Source of the DNA: Phallus indusiatus
Lineage: Eukaryota; Basidiomycota; Agaricomycetes; Phallales; Phallaceae
Direction: 5' to 3'
DNA length: 49,918 nt
NCBI GenBank assembly: GCA_027605045.1
Contig: JAQFWX010000136.1
Coordinates: 1-49,918, forward strand
Under the pieces are notes generated by a model. It searched no databases and was not told the DNA's origin. It saw nothing but the letters and a program-made list of their open reading frames with translations. Shown here one piece after another: positions 12,112-23,171 of this stretch; positions within the stretch are counted from its first letter, which is position 1; every line of letters starts with the position of its first letter. Both the position numbers and the translations under genes were made by a program.

Positions 12112-15100
12112 ATGGCGGATGTTCTTTCTGACAACGCTACTAGCAAGACAACGCAGACATTCGTCACTTCTTTCATCACCAACGCCGCTCTCTTAGCCAT
12201 TGAAGTTGTCGCCTTTTCGTATTTGAAGGACAATCTCAGCCGGGTCTACACACCGCGAACGTATTTGCCCCCACAGGAGTAACACGATTTATCTATCTTT
12301 TAAAAAAAGTATACGTAGCTAAATATGAAATCTAGTAAACGTGCAGAAGAGCTACCACCGGGACGTTGGAGATGGATTCTCTCTGTCGCATTTACATCTT
12401 CAAGGGATATCGTACGTGTTTTTCTCTCCCTTTGATGATAATGAATGCCCGGAATCAAACGGGTTGATGCGTTTTAGATCAACAAGAATGGCCTCGACTC
12501 GTATTTATTTCTTCGATTTCTGCGTCTCATGATTATCATATTCGGTACATTCACCGTTGTGACGTGGAGCATAATACTTCCCGTAGATGCCGCGAACATA
12601 AACTCTCAATCTGATGGTCTAAACAAGCTCAGCTGGGGAAAGTGAGTACATCAACGCGCCGTCTCTTCCAAGCTTGCTTCTTAATCTCCGTCAATCAGTA
12701 TTCCGAACAACGAAACTAGAAGATACGCTGCACACATAGTCATTGTTTATTTATTGACATGTACGTTTTCAGGTAATAATAATAGCCGTAATTTTGACTG
12801 AAATTTTTTTAATAGTTTTCGTTCTTTACTTGATTCGTTTAGAATACTTTCATTTCATCGAGATGAGGCAGGCCTACCTCTCCTCAAGAGCATACTCTCA
12901 TTGTCCCCAAGCACGTACAGTGCTTCTAACCTCCATACCACACGACATGTGCACTGAGAAATCGCTCAGAATTTGGGGCGCCTTTATCCCTGGCGGTATC
13001 CAGAACGTCTGGATATATCGCGATACAAAAGTGAGAATATTCTTCTCTCAGACTTCTCTCTTGTCTTTACCCATTCGTTGTCGATTCAGGAATTGAATAT
13101 CGCTTATTTTGCGCGAATGAAGGCATGCAAGGAACTGGAAGAAGCCGCTTCTAAAATCATCCGTCTGGCCGTCCTTGAAAACTCTCGACGTGAAAAGATT
13201 TTCGCCAAAGAGTCGGACGAACATCGTGAAAATGAACGCGTAATGGCCTTTCCTGAAACCTTACCCTCAAGTTCTCCGCCCCGACAAACACGTACCGACT
13301 CCTACCCGGGTACACCAGTGTCATTGTCCGGAATCATTCCCAACATTCTATCCTCCAAATCCCATATTTCTACGGATCTTGAGCAGAGTGATAGCACCAA
13401 TTCACAATTTGCCTCTCAGAAAAGTCTTCTCAATGAGCTTGTCCCACCTTCCAAAAGGCCACATGAACGCCGAGGTTTGTTTGGATTATGGGGTGTCAGA
13501 TTGGACAAATTTCACACACTCAAGGTCGGCCTTATTCTATCCATTATGGCTTTCACATTTAATTCATACCATCTTTTCGTCAGGATGAGATTGCTCAGCA
13601 TAACAACAATATCAAGTTTCTTCGAGAGCAAGTACGGGATGATAAGCCGCTTGGAAGCGCGTTCATACAGTGCAATCTCCAAATGGGAGCTCACGTACTT
13701 GCTCAGTGCATCGCTCATCACATTGTAAGCAGCGGCAAAAATGCGATATAAAATTGTCTTTTGATGTCGTTACAAAGCCCTTGAAAATGACCCAAAAATG
13801 GTTGCAAATAATGCCGAAAGACGTTATCTGGGCGAATATCGATGTCAGGTCTTTTACATACGTCGAACTAATGCCAGCAAAAATGACTGAAGTTATAACA
13901 GGACGGTGTATACACCACACGTTTCCGGTATCTAACTTCGTGGCTCCTGAACATAGGAATCGTCATTGTTTGGTTCTTCCCCACTACCTTTGTTGGTTTG
14001 TTGAGCAACGTTAGTCAACTTTGCACTCATATCAAGTATGTATACACGCGTGTTTTCAATTATATTTTGATATGTGACCTAGTTTGTAGATGGCTCGCTT
14101 GGGTGTGTAAAGCGCATGCTCCCATCCCGGGTATAATCCAAGGGGTCTTCCCACCCGTATTATTAACGATTTCTTTTGCAATTCTGCCTTGGATTCTGAG
14201 AGGTGGGATAGTTTTTTTAATTGAGGTTTAATATATATTGACAACTCATTTCTTCCAAAGCCTTGGCCTGGTATGAAAATATACCGCTGTATTCCCTGCT
14301 GTCTATAAGCGTTTACAAACGCTATTTTATGTTTCTCGTAATGTACAGCGGGGTCGCTTTCTGCTTTATTTTATACTCATTATTCATTTCGTTCGCCAGA
14401 CACGGTTTCCTTATCGTAACTATTAGTTCCGGTTTGACTGCTACAGCCTCCGAGGTATGATTATGGCTGAGTGTATCATTCTATATCTTGAGCTTTTAAA
14501 CTTCTCGCTAGATTATCAACAATCCGACCCTGACAGTTTCAGAACTAGCTTCGCATTTACCAGATGCAAGCGTATTTTTCTTGACTTGGACCGGTAAGTA
14601 TCACCTTAGAGGACATTTACCATTTCTAATCGGATCCAGTTTCTCAGGGGTTGACTGGGGCTGGGAGCGCATTACTGCAATTAGCCGACTTATCACTATA
14701 CTACTTTCAAAAATGGTTTACGGGACAAACGCCGCGGCAGATACACTCCGTCACATTCAAAATGCCATCTGTTGAGTCCCCTCGTCTAAGATATTATGTG
14801 AGCTGTCAAAATGCTGAACCTCATTCAAGACGGACTTTGGAGTGATCATGCCCCAGATGTCTTTACTTGCTACAATTGGATTTGCATACAGCGTTTTGTC
14901 CCCTATTATTAATGGACTGGCAACAATGGCTTTTGCACTGTACTACTTCGTTTGGAAGTTTCGTAGGTTTTTTGTTCTTTTTTTTCGTGATTCAAAGCAT
15001 ATCATACCTTCTCACACTTGCGCTTTAGTTTTGACCTGGGTCTTTGATCAACCTCTAGAACACGAAACGGGAGGATTGTATGTAAGCGAAACTAATCGCA

Positions 15101-16072
15101 TCTTTACCCATTTCGCGTGTTGACCGCCCGGGAACGCAGTATCCTATGGCCATGCAGTTTCTTTGTTCGTGCTATTTTTGACGTCTACAATAATTATCAG
15201 TTTATATTGACGTAAACATCATATAGTCGCCGGTTTATACATTGAACAATTCTGTCTCACGGCTTTATTTTTCCTTAAAGGCTCCTCCTCGAGTCACACA
15301 TTCATCGTTCAAGGGATATTCATGGTAATTCTAATCGTGATAACGCTTATGACACAGATATTCTTCCGAAGATCGTTTCAACGTACGCTGCACAAGTTAT
15401 TTTTTATGGCAACCTTTTGTGATCGTAACCAATTATGATAGCTCTCATTCACTACCTCCCTATGACACTAGCAATGAAGAGGGTTCACGCCAAAATGGAA
15501 CGGCGTTGGCGACATCGAATAAAAGTCAAAGGAAAGGATCGCGGTTTTGAAGATATTGACCTATTCGACCGGAAACGTGAGTTTAGCTATCAATAGCGAC
15601 CATTGACGAACTGATCGATAACTTGCAACTAAAAGAGCTACATACGCTGGCGAAGAAAACTGCTCAAGTTTTGGAAACGGCTTCAGCTGAAATGAAAGAA
15701 GCGGTAAAAGAAGCCGTCAGTACGTCAGGATCCCCAAACAAGGATTTCCGTCGAGTCACGTCTAGGACGTCCGACACCTCCACAAAGTCCAAACTTTCCA
15801 AATCATCACCCAAACTAGTATACAGAAAAAGCGAGCGAAACGAAGACACTGATTCGTCTGGAGAAGACGCGGATTTTGACGATAAAGGATTTCAGCATCC
15901 GTCAACATACGAGGAACAGCCGTGTATATGGATTCCCAAAGATGGGTTGGGACTAAGCAGGTATCTTATAGCCGAGTTGAGTGCAAGTAAAGTGTTGGCG
16001 AGTGATGAAGGGACGTCCATTAGTGATGAGGGATATGTCGTTGTTACGCAAGGACCACCCGATGAAATCTAA
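12112..16072 (+). CDS. CSC1/OSCA-like calcium-permeable cation channel (DUF221 family)
   Basis: Multi-exon gene starting MADVLSDN at 12112. In order: first TM segment and VYTPRTYLPP; ELPPGRWRWILSVAFTSS with NGLDSYLFLRFLRL (RSN1_TM region); the cytosolic PHM7-type part with ARTVLLTSIPHDMCTEKSLR and IQNVWIYRDTKELN (about 12916-13120); then the 7TM block with APIPGIIQGVFPPVLLTI, FLIVTISSGLTATASE, ASVFFLTWT, TPRQIHSVTFKMPSV and MPQMSLLATIGFAYSVLSPI. The charged tail contains PCIWIPKDGLGLSR and ends with PPDEI at 16072. The order and length match fungal CSC1-type plasma-membrane proteins, which in other organisms conduct calcium on osmotic or mechanical stress. One predicted junction near 15577-15596 implies a 20-nt intron. 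Divergent from ATE1. Confidence 0.9.
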
Positions 16073-16150
16073 TGATCTGAATGTTGGTAGTTTATTGCGT
16101 CGAATTCCGGAAATGCGTTACTGTGTGTAATTGGCGGTGAACGCTCTCGA

Positions 16151-16222
16151 AGCAACTTGGCGCAGCGGAAGCGCGCGGGGCCCATAACCCCGAAGTCCCA
16201 GGATCGAAACCTGGAGTTGCTA
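16151..16222 (+). tRNA. Initiator tRNA-Met (CAT)
   Basis: Seventy-two nt fold as a tRNA: acceptor AGCAACT pairs with AGTTGCT, discriminator A at 16222. The anticodon loop reads CCCATAA inside GGGG/CCCC pairs, anticodon CAT. The T-arm is GGATCGAAACC. The terminal A1-U72 pair and G-C-rich anticodon stem are eukaryotic initiator hallmarks. A T-run follows at 16224 as the Pol III terminator. Confidence 0.93.
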
Positions 16223-16398
16223 TGTTTTTTTTTCGGCATGACGAGTAAAGAAGGGGTATTCCTAATTTTTGAGAGTACGGTACATGCAAAACCATAGGAT
16301 CTATACGCTGGCACCAGCCAATATAACAAATTCCTTTCCTTTTGATCTTTATCATCTCTGATTACTCTGAGATTCCTTTGTAATTGTTTCAGGAGTCA

Positions 16399-16471
16399 GG
16401 TTCGGTAGTTCAGTCGGTGGAACGTCTGCTTAACACGCAGAAGGTCGTCGGTTCAAGTCCGGCCCGGATCA
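16399..16471 (+). tRNA. tRNA-Val (AAC)
   Basis: Seventy-three nt: acceptor GGTTCGG pairs with CCGGATC (two G-U pairs). The anticodon stem is TCTGC/GCAGA with loop TTAACAC, anticodon AAC. The T-loop TTCAAGT sits in a GTCGG/CCGGC stem. Discriminator A, then a T-run terminator. No intron is visible. Same strand as the initiator tRNA 177 bp upstream. Confidence 0.92.
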
Positions 16472-16593
16472 TTTTTTTTCATTTCGTCATCGTCGAATCG
16501 CTAGAGTAGGTACAGTACGAGTCAAATATACGATTTATATATTTTCGAATATGAGATTCGTATCACCAGTAGCCTCGGCAAGGTATTTAGAGA

Positions 16594-18563
16594 CTAACTA
16601 CTACTAACTGGAATGGCTTTCCACACCAGAGTCTGGTGTGATCCTATTTCAACATTTGAGATCTGTCCTTGCACGGTACCAATACTCTTCCCCCAGTTTC
16701 CAGAACTATTTCTTTGCCATAAATCAAACAACTCGTACTTTTGAGCTTGGTACACGGGCCCCTGTTTATGACATAAACCAGTCCACGAAAGCCCGAGCAA
16801 AGAAAAGATAACAAACCTGGTCAATAAATGCATCACTCATCAGAACATCAACCTTTTGTGTGTTGGGGCTTGTATTTAGTAGCGCGATAACAAATTGACT
16901 AAGCGGCAAAAACGGGGGGGAAAAGGGGGTCAGACGAGCCGAATCTCTTGAAGTAAGAATTTTTACTTATTTGCAAGGCTTCCTTGCCAAAGAGATATAT
17001 CTCCTCCTTGGCTGACAGGTCGTTTCCAAATACGATTAGCAGGAGATCCCGCCGAGTCCTGGTTTACAGCGATGATCGCATCATTTGTAATGATGGCCAG
17101 AGTTTCGTTAGTCTAATTCATAATACAAGATGTTGCTATGTTAAATTTTGCATGTAAATGATATCGGGAGACTAACCATGTTGGTGACATCATTTCCCAA
17201 GATAAGGGGACTCTTTAGTAGTGCCCACATCGAGAAGTGAGTCACTGCACAGATCGTCGTAAGATTCTTTGAGCGAGTTCTAGTACACAAGAGACAATAT
17301 ATTCACCGTATTCGTCGTAGTTCATCCCCCCATTTCCGACTTCAAGCATATCAAGATCATTCCAGCGCCCAGGTCCGGCCTTTTGACCTACTGGCGCTGC
17401 GAAATCGATGATACGCGCCATTGCACAATCTGAAAAGACCTGCGTCAATTAGTGAAAGATGATCATCGTAATGTACTAACGAAATCCAGGGAGTTTACAA
17501 TCAATCACGCTTGTGCAAGGACAACGGTCGTCATACCGATCAAAATTCTACGTTTTATGTTGAAAACAATAGTGTCAAGGTGAGACAAACGACATCGGAG
17601 ATCAATGGAAATTTCTTACATCATATACATCCCCCGAGATACGCCAGCTATTTGCGATGGTCTACCACTGTTGACTCAGCGCAACTGAGAAAGAAGGGCA
17701 GAATGAAGCAAGTACCACTGCGAAGTTCCAAGGCCCATCTTCCCCCCAATTGCACATCGAATAAAGAATAGGACGACCCGTAGCGTTAAGAGCTTGAGAC
17801 ATGTTGTTATACCGCTCAAAAGAAATGTGTGGTGTTCCGGCTCGCCCTTCGTTGTAACAATTATCATATTCTAGGTGACGGTTGTATTTGAGCTTCAAAA
17901 TAGAGATTAAAAAGGCGCAAAAGGCTTTATTACTCAAGTAATCGACGCCCCAAGAAGCATACGTTTGCGCATCAATGTCTTCGAAGCCCAACGATCCGAA
18001 ACGGCCTCCACAAGTGTTGAGACCGGCATCACTGTACAGACCAAACTAGAAAAGATCTTGTAGTTTGCTTTCAAATTCGCTTTGGATGTTATGTACCTTC
18101 AGACCCATGTTATGTATCTTTTCCGTTAAATCTTTGATGCCGCTTGGGAATTTCTGCGGGTCGGGAAGAGGCGCATTTGTAGTGGGGTCACGAGATGGTG
18201 CTTGCCAACCTAAGTAAACGAGGAATGAATTTAGTGATTCTATTTTACCACTGACAGTCATTGAGAGAAGGCTGACAATCATCCATGTTTATATCTGTGA
18301 AGAGAAGATGTGGATCAGGAACTACTAAGCACGAATCACGGAGAATCCATATTACATTCGTAACCCAGTTTATTCAATCCGTTGGTAATGACCGACTGTG
18401 CGGCACTCAGAATGAGGTCTTCGTTTATGGAGCATCCGAAATGATTCCAAGTGTTCCAACCCATTTGAGGTGTGATCGCCAGACCATTGTCCAACGCTGT
18501 CACTAAGGCTAGATGAGACAGGAAGGCAGATAAAAGCGCGAGACGCATCCGAAGTTTGGACAT
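16594..18563 (-). CDS. Secreted alpha-galactosidase, glycoside hydrolase family 27
   Basis: Hydrolyses terminal alpha-galactosyl residues. Start at 18563 with signal peptide ([16 protein letters not shown]), then the GH27 N-terminus [20 protein letters not shown]. After introns come [39 protein letters not shown] and WGVDYL joined to KYDNCYNEG, where the D of KYDNC is the nucleophile. Then [27 protein letters not shown] (acid/base region), [36 protein letters not shown] and the C-terminal beta domain ending VWKAIPVSS. All conserved blocks are present in order. The typical PGGWNDPDM is PGRWNDLDM here. It follows the two tRNA genes. Confidence 0.9.
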
Positions 18564-19370
18564 TGTGGGTGAACCACAATTTTATCCACAATATATACGC
18601 TATTACTGCCAGCAAGTTGAGAGGCTTCTCCAACGTGTTTCATAGAAGGACGAAGCACGAGATTACTAGTGCGACGATGAAGGTGGCGCTGTCTTGTGAT
18701 TCATTTGCAAAAGCATATGCAAGTGTATGGTGTACATTTGTTGTCAGCTCCTTTTTCTGTGCCGGCCGATGCCCGGCACAGGGCTGGAGTATCTAGGATA
18801 GATACTATTATCTCAAAAGAGTCTAGTGTTATATATACTACAAATTGTATAGTATTTTCCAAGCGTCCTGTAGCGTAGTTATAAGGATTCAGTGTTTCGG
18901 ATCAGATTATGTAACTTATTTGTGGGTTGCATGTTCGACACTGGCCTGGACCCAATTTTTTTGCATTTCTGAGGGGAAAAATTTTCATGAAATACATAAT
19001 TTTTTCTACTACTGGCCGGGGCAAACTGTGCTAGCCATATCCCACCCCAATGCCTAGATTCCGGTGCATCCCCCCCAGCTAGCCGCCAGTACTACAGTAG
19101 GCTGGCATCCACCCATGGGGGCCACCAGGCCCCTCCTGTGTGTGGCTGCAGATCCCTGACAAGCCCTACACAGGACCGGGTTTCAGATCTGCCGGATGCT
19201 TGCTGGGTGGCTGGCTGGGGTAGCTGACTGTGGGGTTGGGCCATAGGGTGGTGGCTGCTGTTTGCGCGCGGCTGCTAAAAAATTCAAACTCAGCCACAGC
19301 TGTGCGCGCGCGACTGCTGAGCAATTCAAACTCAGCCACTGCTGCACCTCGCACGCGCGCACCCATTTCC
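18564..19370. other. Intergenic, with a perfect hairpin and a GC-rich part
   Basis: No supported gene. At 18757-18780 an 8-bp inverted repeat (TGTGCCGG / CCGGCACA) forms a hairpin. From about 19030 the sequence becomes GC-rich. At 19261-19360 two imperfect direct copies of about 45 bp share the core ATTCAAACTCAGCCAC. Confidence 0.5.
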
Positions 19371-21064
19371 ATGAACAGTACTACCCAAAAGCCAACAAAA
19401 AGGGCAGAAACACAAAACCGGAGAGTCAAACAATGTAGGTGCTGTACCCTGCTATTTATTTTTACTAAATTTTAGGCAGTTCTGCATGCATTATGCGCTG
19501 AAACCGACCTGGTTGGGGAGCTGCTACTGGGCACAATTGGTGAGGCGACACTGGAGAAGGCAAAGGTACTAATGGGCAAGTACAAACATGGAATGCCTAA
19601 AATTCGTGAGGTAAATCCTGAATTGCCTGGGTTATTTTCCTTAAATCTCTCCTGTCTGCTTTAGCTTCCCGATCTTATTGCACTCCTATCAAAACTTCCA
19701 GATCCCGAGGCTCTGTCTGCCTATAATACCTACAAATCAGCGAGGACTCAGGCCAGACGAGAGCTATACGATACACGGCGACATTTTGTGGGATTTTTCC
19801 TCTCTTTTTTTCTGCACCTAATTCTTTTTCCAGCGCAGAGATTTGGGTCTGGGAAGGGAGCCAATGGATGTCGCAGCGATGTGCTCAGACCCTGCGATCA
19901 AAACTTGGGTGCGCGAACGAGCACAGATTCCATGTGTTAAACGGGGCTTTTTTGCATGAACCGGGCTTGGAATATCTAGAAGTTGGTGTCGCGACTCGTT
20001 CGGTTCCAAAATATGCAACTGTGGGGGATAGTGCAGATTGGCTTCGTATTCCTGCTGACGAGAGTGCGATTATTCGCAACAAAAATGGTATGTGGTGACA
20101 TGTGATCCAAATTCATGCAATGCTCAGCTCTGAGTAGGTTCAATTCAGCTCGTAGTTTTACGAAACCTTTGTCGCGATACCGATGTTCTCCAGTCGGTGA
20201 ACTCTACGATCGACGAAGCAGTTCTTGATCGTAACAATGTCCGGGTAGGTAACCATCACTATTTCGGTAGCTATCATGCTAAGCTTTTGCAGCCCCAGCA
20301 TCCAGGCTCCCTGATTCAGGCTGGCTATAATGCTGGCTCACGAGAACCCCTAGGTTTTCGGACTGGTTAATAATTTGCGGGAAAAGGTTAAGAAATTATC
20401 GGACGATGTTCGTATGGAGAAAGATTTGAAGATCATTGGTGCTTTTTCTCTCTTTTGGAATCTTGCTCGTGCACATGCCCCAGCTGAAATTGTTACACAT
20501 GTCGAGGCGAAGTTAGAAGACTCAGGAATGCCGGAAATGGCTGGGAAAGACAGTGAAGGTATATCTGGTCTATTCTATATAATCACACCAGTAAAACTCT
20601 TCGCTTTAGATACATCTGGATACAAAATCACTGTAGCTGGTCAGGACTTCATATTTCCCTCTGTTCGCCGAGCACCATCTGAGGGCTATCTTGCTAAGGG
20701 ATATATATCGTAAGTTTAAATTATAATTAACATTTATTGATTACAGACCTTTTATAGTTCAACACATATCGATCATTGCTGGGCAGACTTTGCTTTTGCC
20801 TGGCAAACCGGCCATACACAACTAGCGAGCAAGCTACCTACAGGAGGTAATTTCGTGGATGTAACCCTTCAAGTTATCGTTGACTCTAGTCCCGATACAC
20901 TTTTGATATTTGAGCCTTGCTATGTCCATGGTACTACAATATCAGACCCTGGAGTGTTTCGGCATGGACTAGTCATTGCTTTCTCGACCCATATAAAGGA
21001 AGCTTATGATATTGCAGTAGCGAAAGAAAGAGCTGGAGAATCGCCACTACTATATTCATTGTAG
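19371..21064 (+). CDS. Putative 2OG-Fe(II) oxygenase-like protein, accessory gene
   Basis: Multi-exon gene of uncertain family. Exon content in order: ETDLVGELLLGTIGEATLEK; DLIALLSKLPDPEALSAYN; HEPGLEYLEVGVATRSV; SADWLRIPADESAIIRNKNG; NLREKVKKLSDDVRMEKD; GSGYKITVAGQDF without the leading G, FIFPSVRRAP; then THIDHCWADFAFAWQTGH, GGNFVDVTLQVIVDSSPDTL, FEPCYVHGTT and FRHGLVIAFS. The H-x-D, later H and R spacing with alternating beta strands resembles a double-stranded beta-helix dioxygenase. This is inference from pattern only. Frames need single-base corrections at a T6 run near 19946 and a T4 run near 20748, so the copy is decayed or carries consensus errors. It runs tail to tail with the integrase-core gene; their stops are about 30 bp apart. 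Confidence 0.5.
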
Positions 21065-21093
21065 CTAAATACAAATAATAAAATATATTAACA

Positions 21094-23057
21094 TTAATTG
21101 TCTTCTTCATCAGTAAATTGGGCAACGAGACGACTTCGTTCAGTGGTTCTGAACAGAGTGGTCTCAGAGACATCGTCATCGGTTTCATCGTAATATACTA
21201 CACCAAATTCTGTATCAGAATCACTATTACCATCCAAGTCTGCTATACCATCGTTATTCTGGTTTCCGCTCCTAGTCCCATTTCTATTATTGAGGGAATT
21301 ATTAATGTTGCTGCCATTGCCGTTGTCGTTGTCGCTGTCATTGTCGTTGTTGTTGTCGTCAAATAAATCATCATGCCTATCATAAATAGGCTGCATCTGA
21401 ATTTTTGACCATTGTGTATAGCTTCTGCCTGTATAGCTAGAGCGAGACCAGGTAAAAGAGCGATTTCGTTTTCTTCTTCTGCTTCCGAATCGTATAGGAG
21501 AAGTGTAGGGGGAAGGGAGAACTGGAGGCTGATAAAGATACCAGACATTTCTACAAATATTTGCCAGAAATTGGTTATCGATAGAGGTTCGTAATTTTGA
21601 CGATGAAACAGCTGCTCAGCATTGGTAGCAAATTTAGGTGGAACTAAGAGATGAACTGGATGATCAGGTGGAGCCCAAAGTTCGGCTGCTCTATCAATAA
21701 GGTCATTGGAGACAGTAACCTATAAGGCTAGATAAACACGAGGAAATAATGTAGCTAAGAAATCCATACCCGAAAATCCATAGAGTTATCGAAGTTTTGA
21801 GGTTCGTAGAAAATTAAATCTGGAATACCATGTGGGAGGACTTTGTTGGGATCTTTTCGTCGTTTAGACTGATTCCTTCGATCTCGGTATAAATCAAGCT
21901 CAGCTTGTAACCACGGAATTACAAGCCATCGCCAGAGGAGTCTAGATATTATGAACTTTAGCCATAATTTGGAACAAAACTTGTAAGAATATTTTATACT
22001 TTTGTAAAGGATCGAGTGGGTTATATAGGTCCCGATTCAAACCATAGTCTAAGGCATCCTCGAACCCAGGACTCCAATGACGACGAATCTGACTCCATTG
22101 AATCTCGGCCTTTATATTCGTTTTCTTAGGCTTAAAACGATGTTGCAAGGTGCCCTCTAGAGTAGAATCAAGTATTTGTCGTAGGGTTGTTTGGGCATTC
22201 GCGATGCCAAAATTTTCTGTTCCTCCATCGCTCTGAGTAAGAAGAGGAACAGCTTAGAAAGTATATCAGATAAGATCCTAAGTAAAATATAAGAAAGCTT
22301 ACCTTGCAGCTCCCGTACTACATCTAAGTAATAATTACAAATTAATCGTGGATTCTTGTTAGTCCACCATATCTTAGCCCAAAGTAAGCGACCACTAAAG
22401 ACCTCGGTTCCTAAATGTAGCCATAGTCCAAATCGCTTCCATTTATCATGCTGATCAACAGCCCATATATGATTCACTCCAGCTGCTAGAAAAGCTTGTC
22501 GTTTGAACCGACGCATTTTTCGTTCCTTTACTAACTCAGGTGCATAATTGTGAAACCATTGGCGAATTTGCTCTCTGATAAATTTAGTAACAAATTCTGC
22601 TGGTGGATGGAAAATGCGGAGTACAAACCTAGGTATGCGAATATTTTTCTCCACACGAATATGATCCTTGAGAGCTCGGATGCCAATATATGGATATCGT
22701 ATCAAAACACTCTTGATGAGGTCATTAAGTTCGCCATCATCGATCTGTTTTCTGGTCTGCTTAGCTGAGTGTAAACCCCACTGTTTTCTTCTCCGACGAT
22801 AGGTTTCTACACTATAGACAGCTATAGCTTGATATTATTGAATAATAGTACATTGAGACCTACCTGATCGTATAGCTGGTATCTTTGATTTTATCCTGAA
22901 CATAGCGAACACCCTCTTTATCACTTAATCCTAATCTCCATGCAAAAGTAAGATGGGGTTTTAGAATATTGTCAGGAACTAATAAATAGTGGTCAGATAA
23001 GCCCTATTCAGCCATATTATTCGTACCAGTATTATGCTGATTTGGCTGTCGTGGCAT
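21094..23057 (-). CDS. Integrase-core (DDE) domain protein of basidiomycete type
   Basis: Putative nucleic-acid strand-transfer protein, probably from a DNA transposon. Read on minus: PDNILKPHLTFAWRLGLSDK; SVETYRRRRKQWGLHS; LIRYPYIGIRALKDHIR; IWAVDQHDKWKRFGLW (first catalytic D codons at 22454-22456 and 22445-22447); FSGRLLWAKIWWTNKNPRL; SDGGTENFGIANAQTTLRQI (second D, 22227-22229); NIKAEIQWSQIRRHW (candidate E, 22104-22106); WRWLVIPWLQAELDLYRDRR; LPHGIPDLIFY. The C-terminus is a low-complexity Asn/Asp/Gly tail (21094-21360). This is the RNase H-like integrase family common in agaricomycetes. Defects: an in-frame TAG follows the first ATG (23057) by about 18 codons, so either the start is internal or the N-terminus is broken. 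Confidence 0.68.
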
Positions 23058-23171
23058 TAGATTTCTAAGCTATTTCACGATAGTGAAAATCGGCCAACAT
23101 TGGCCGGAAAAATTTCCCGACACTTCATACCTCTAACTACTGAGACTACTCTCTATCTTTGTCAACCTACT
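23058..23171. promoter_or_regulatory. Short divergent promoter region with two perfect hairpins
   Basis: About 114 bp separates the divergent ATGs of the integrase-core and alpha-kinase genes. Two inverted repeats lie in it: TTTCAC-GATA-GTGAAA at 23073-23088, and a 7-bp arm pair CGGCCAA/TTGGCCG with a 2-nt spacer at about 23091-23106. They may be regulatory or transposon-related; no function is known. Confidence 0.4.
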
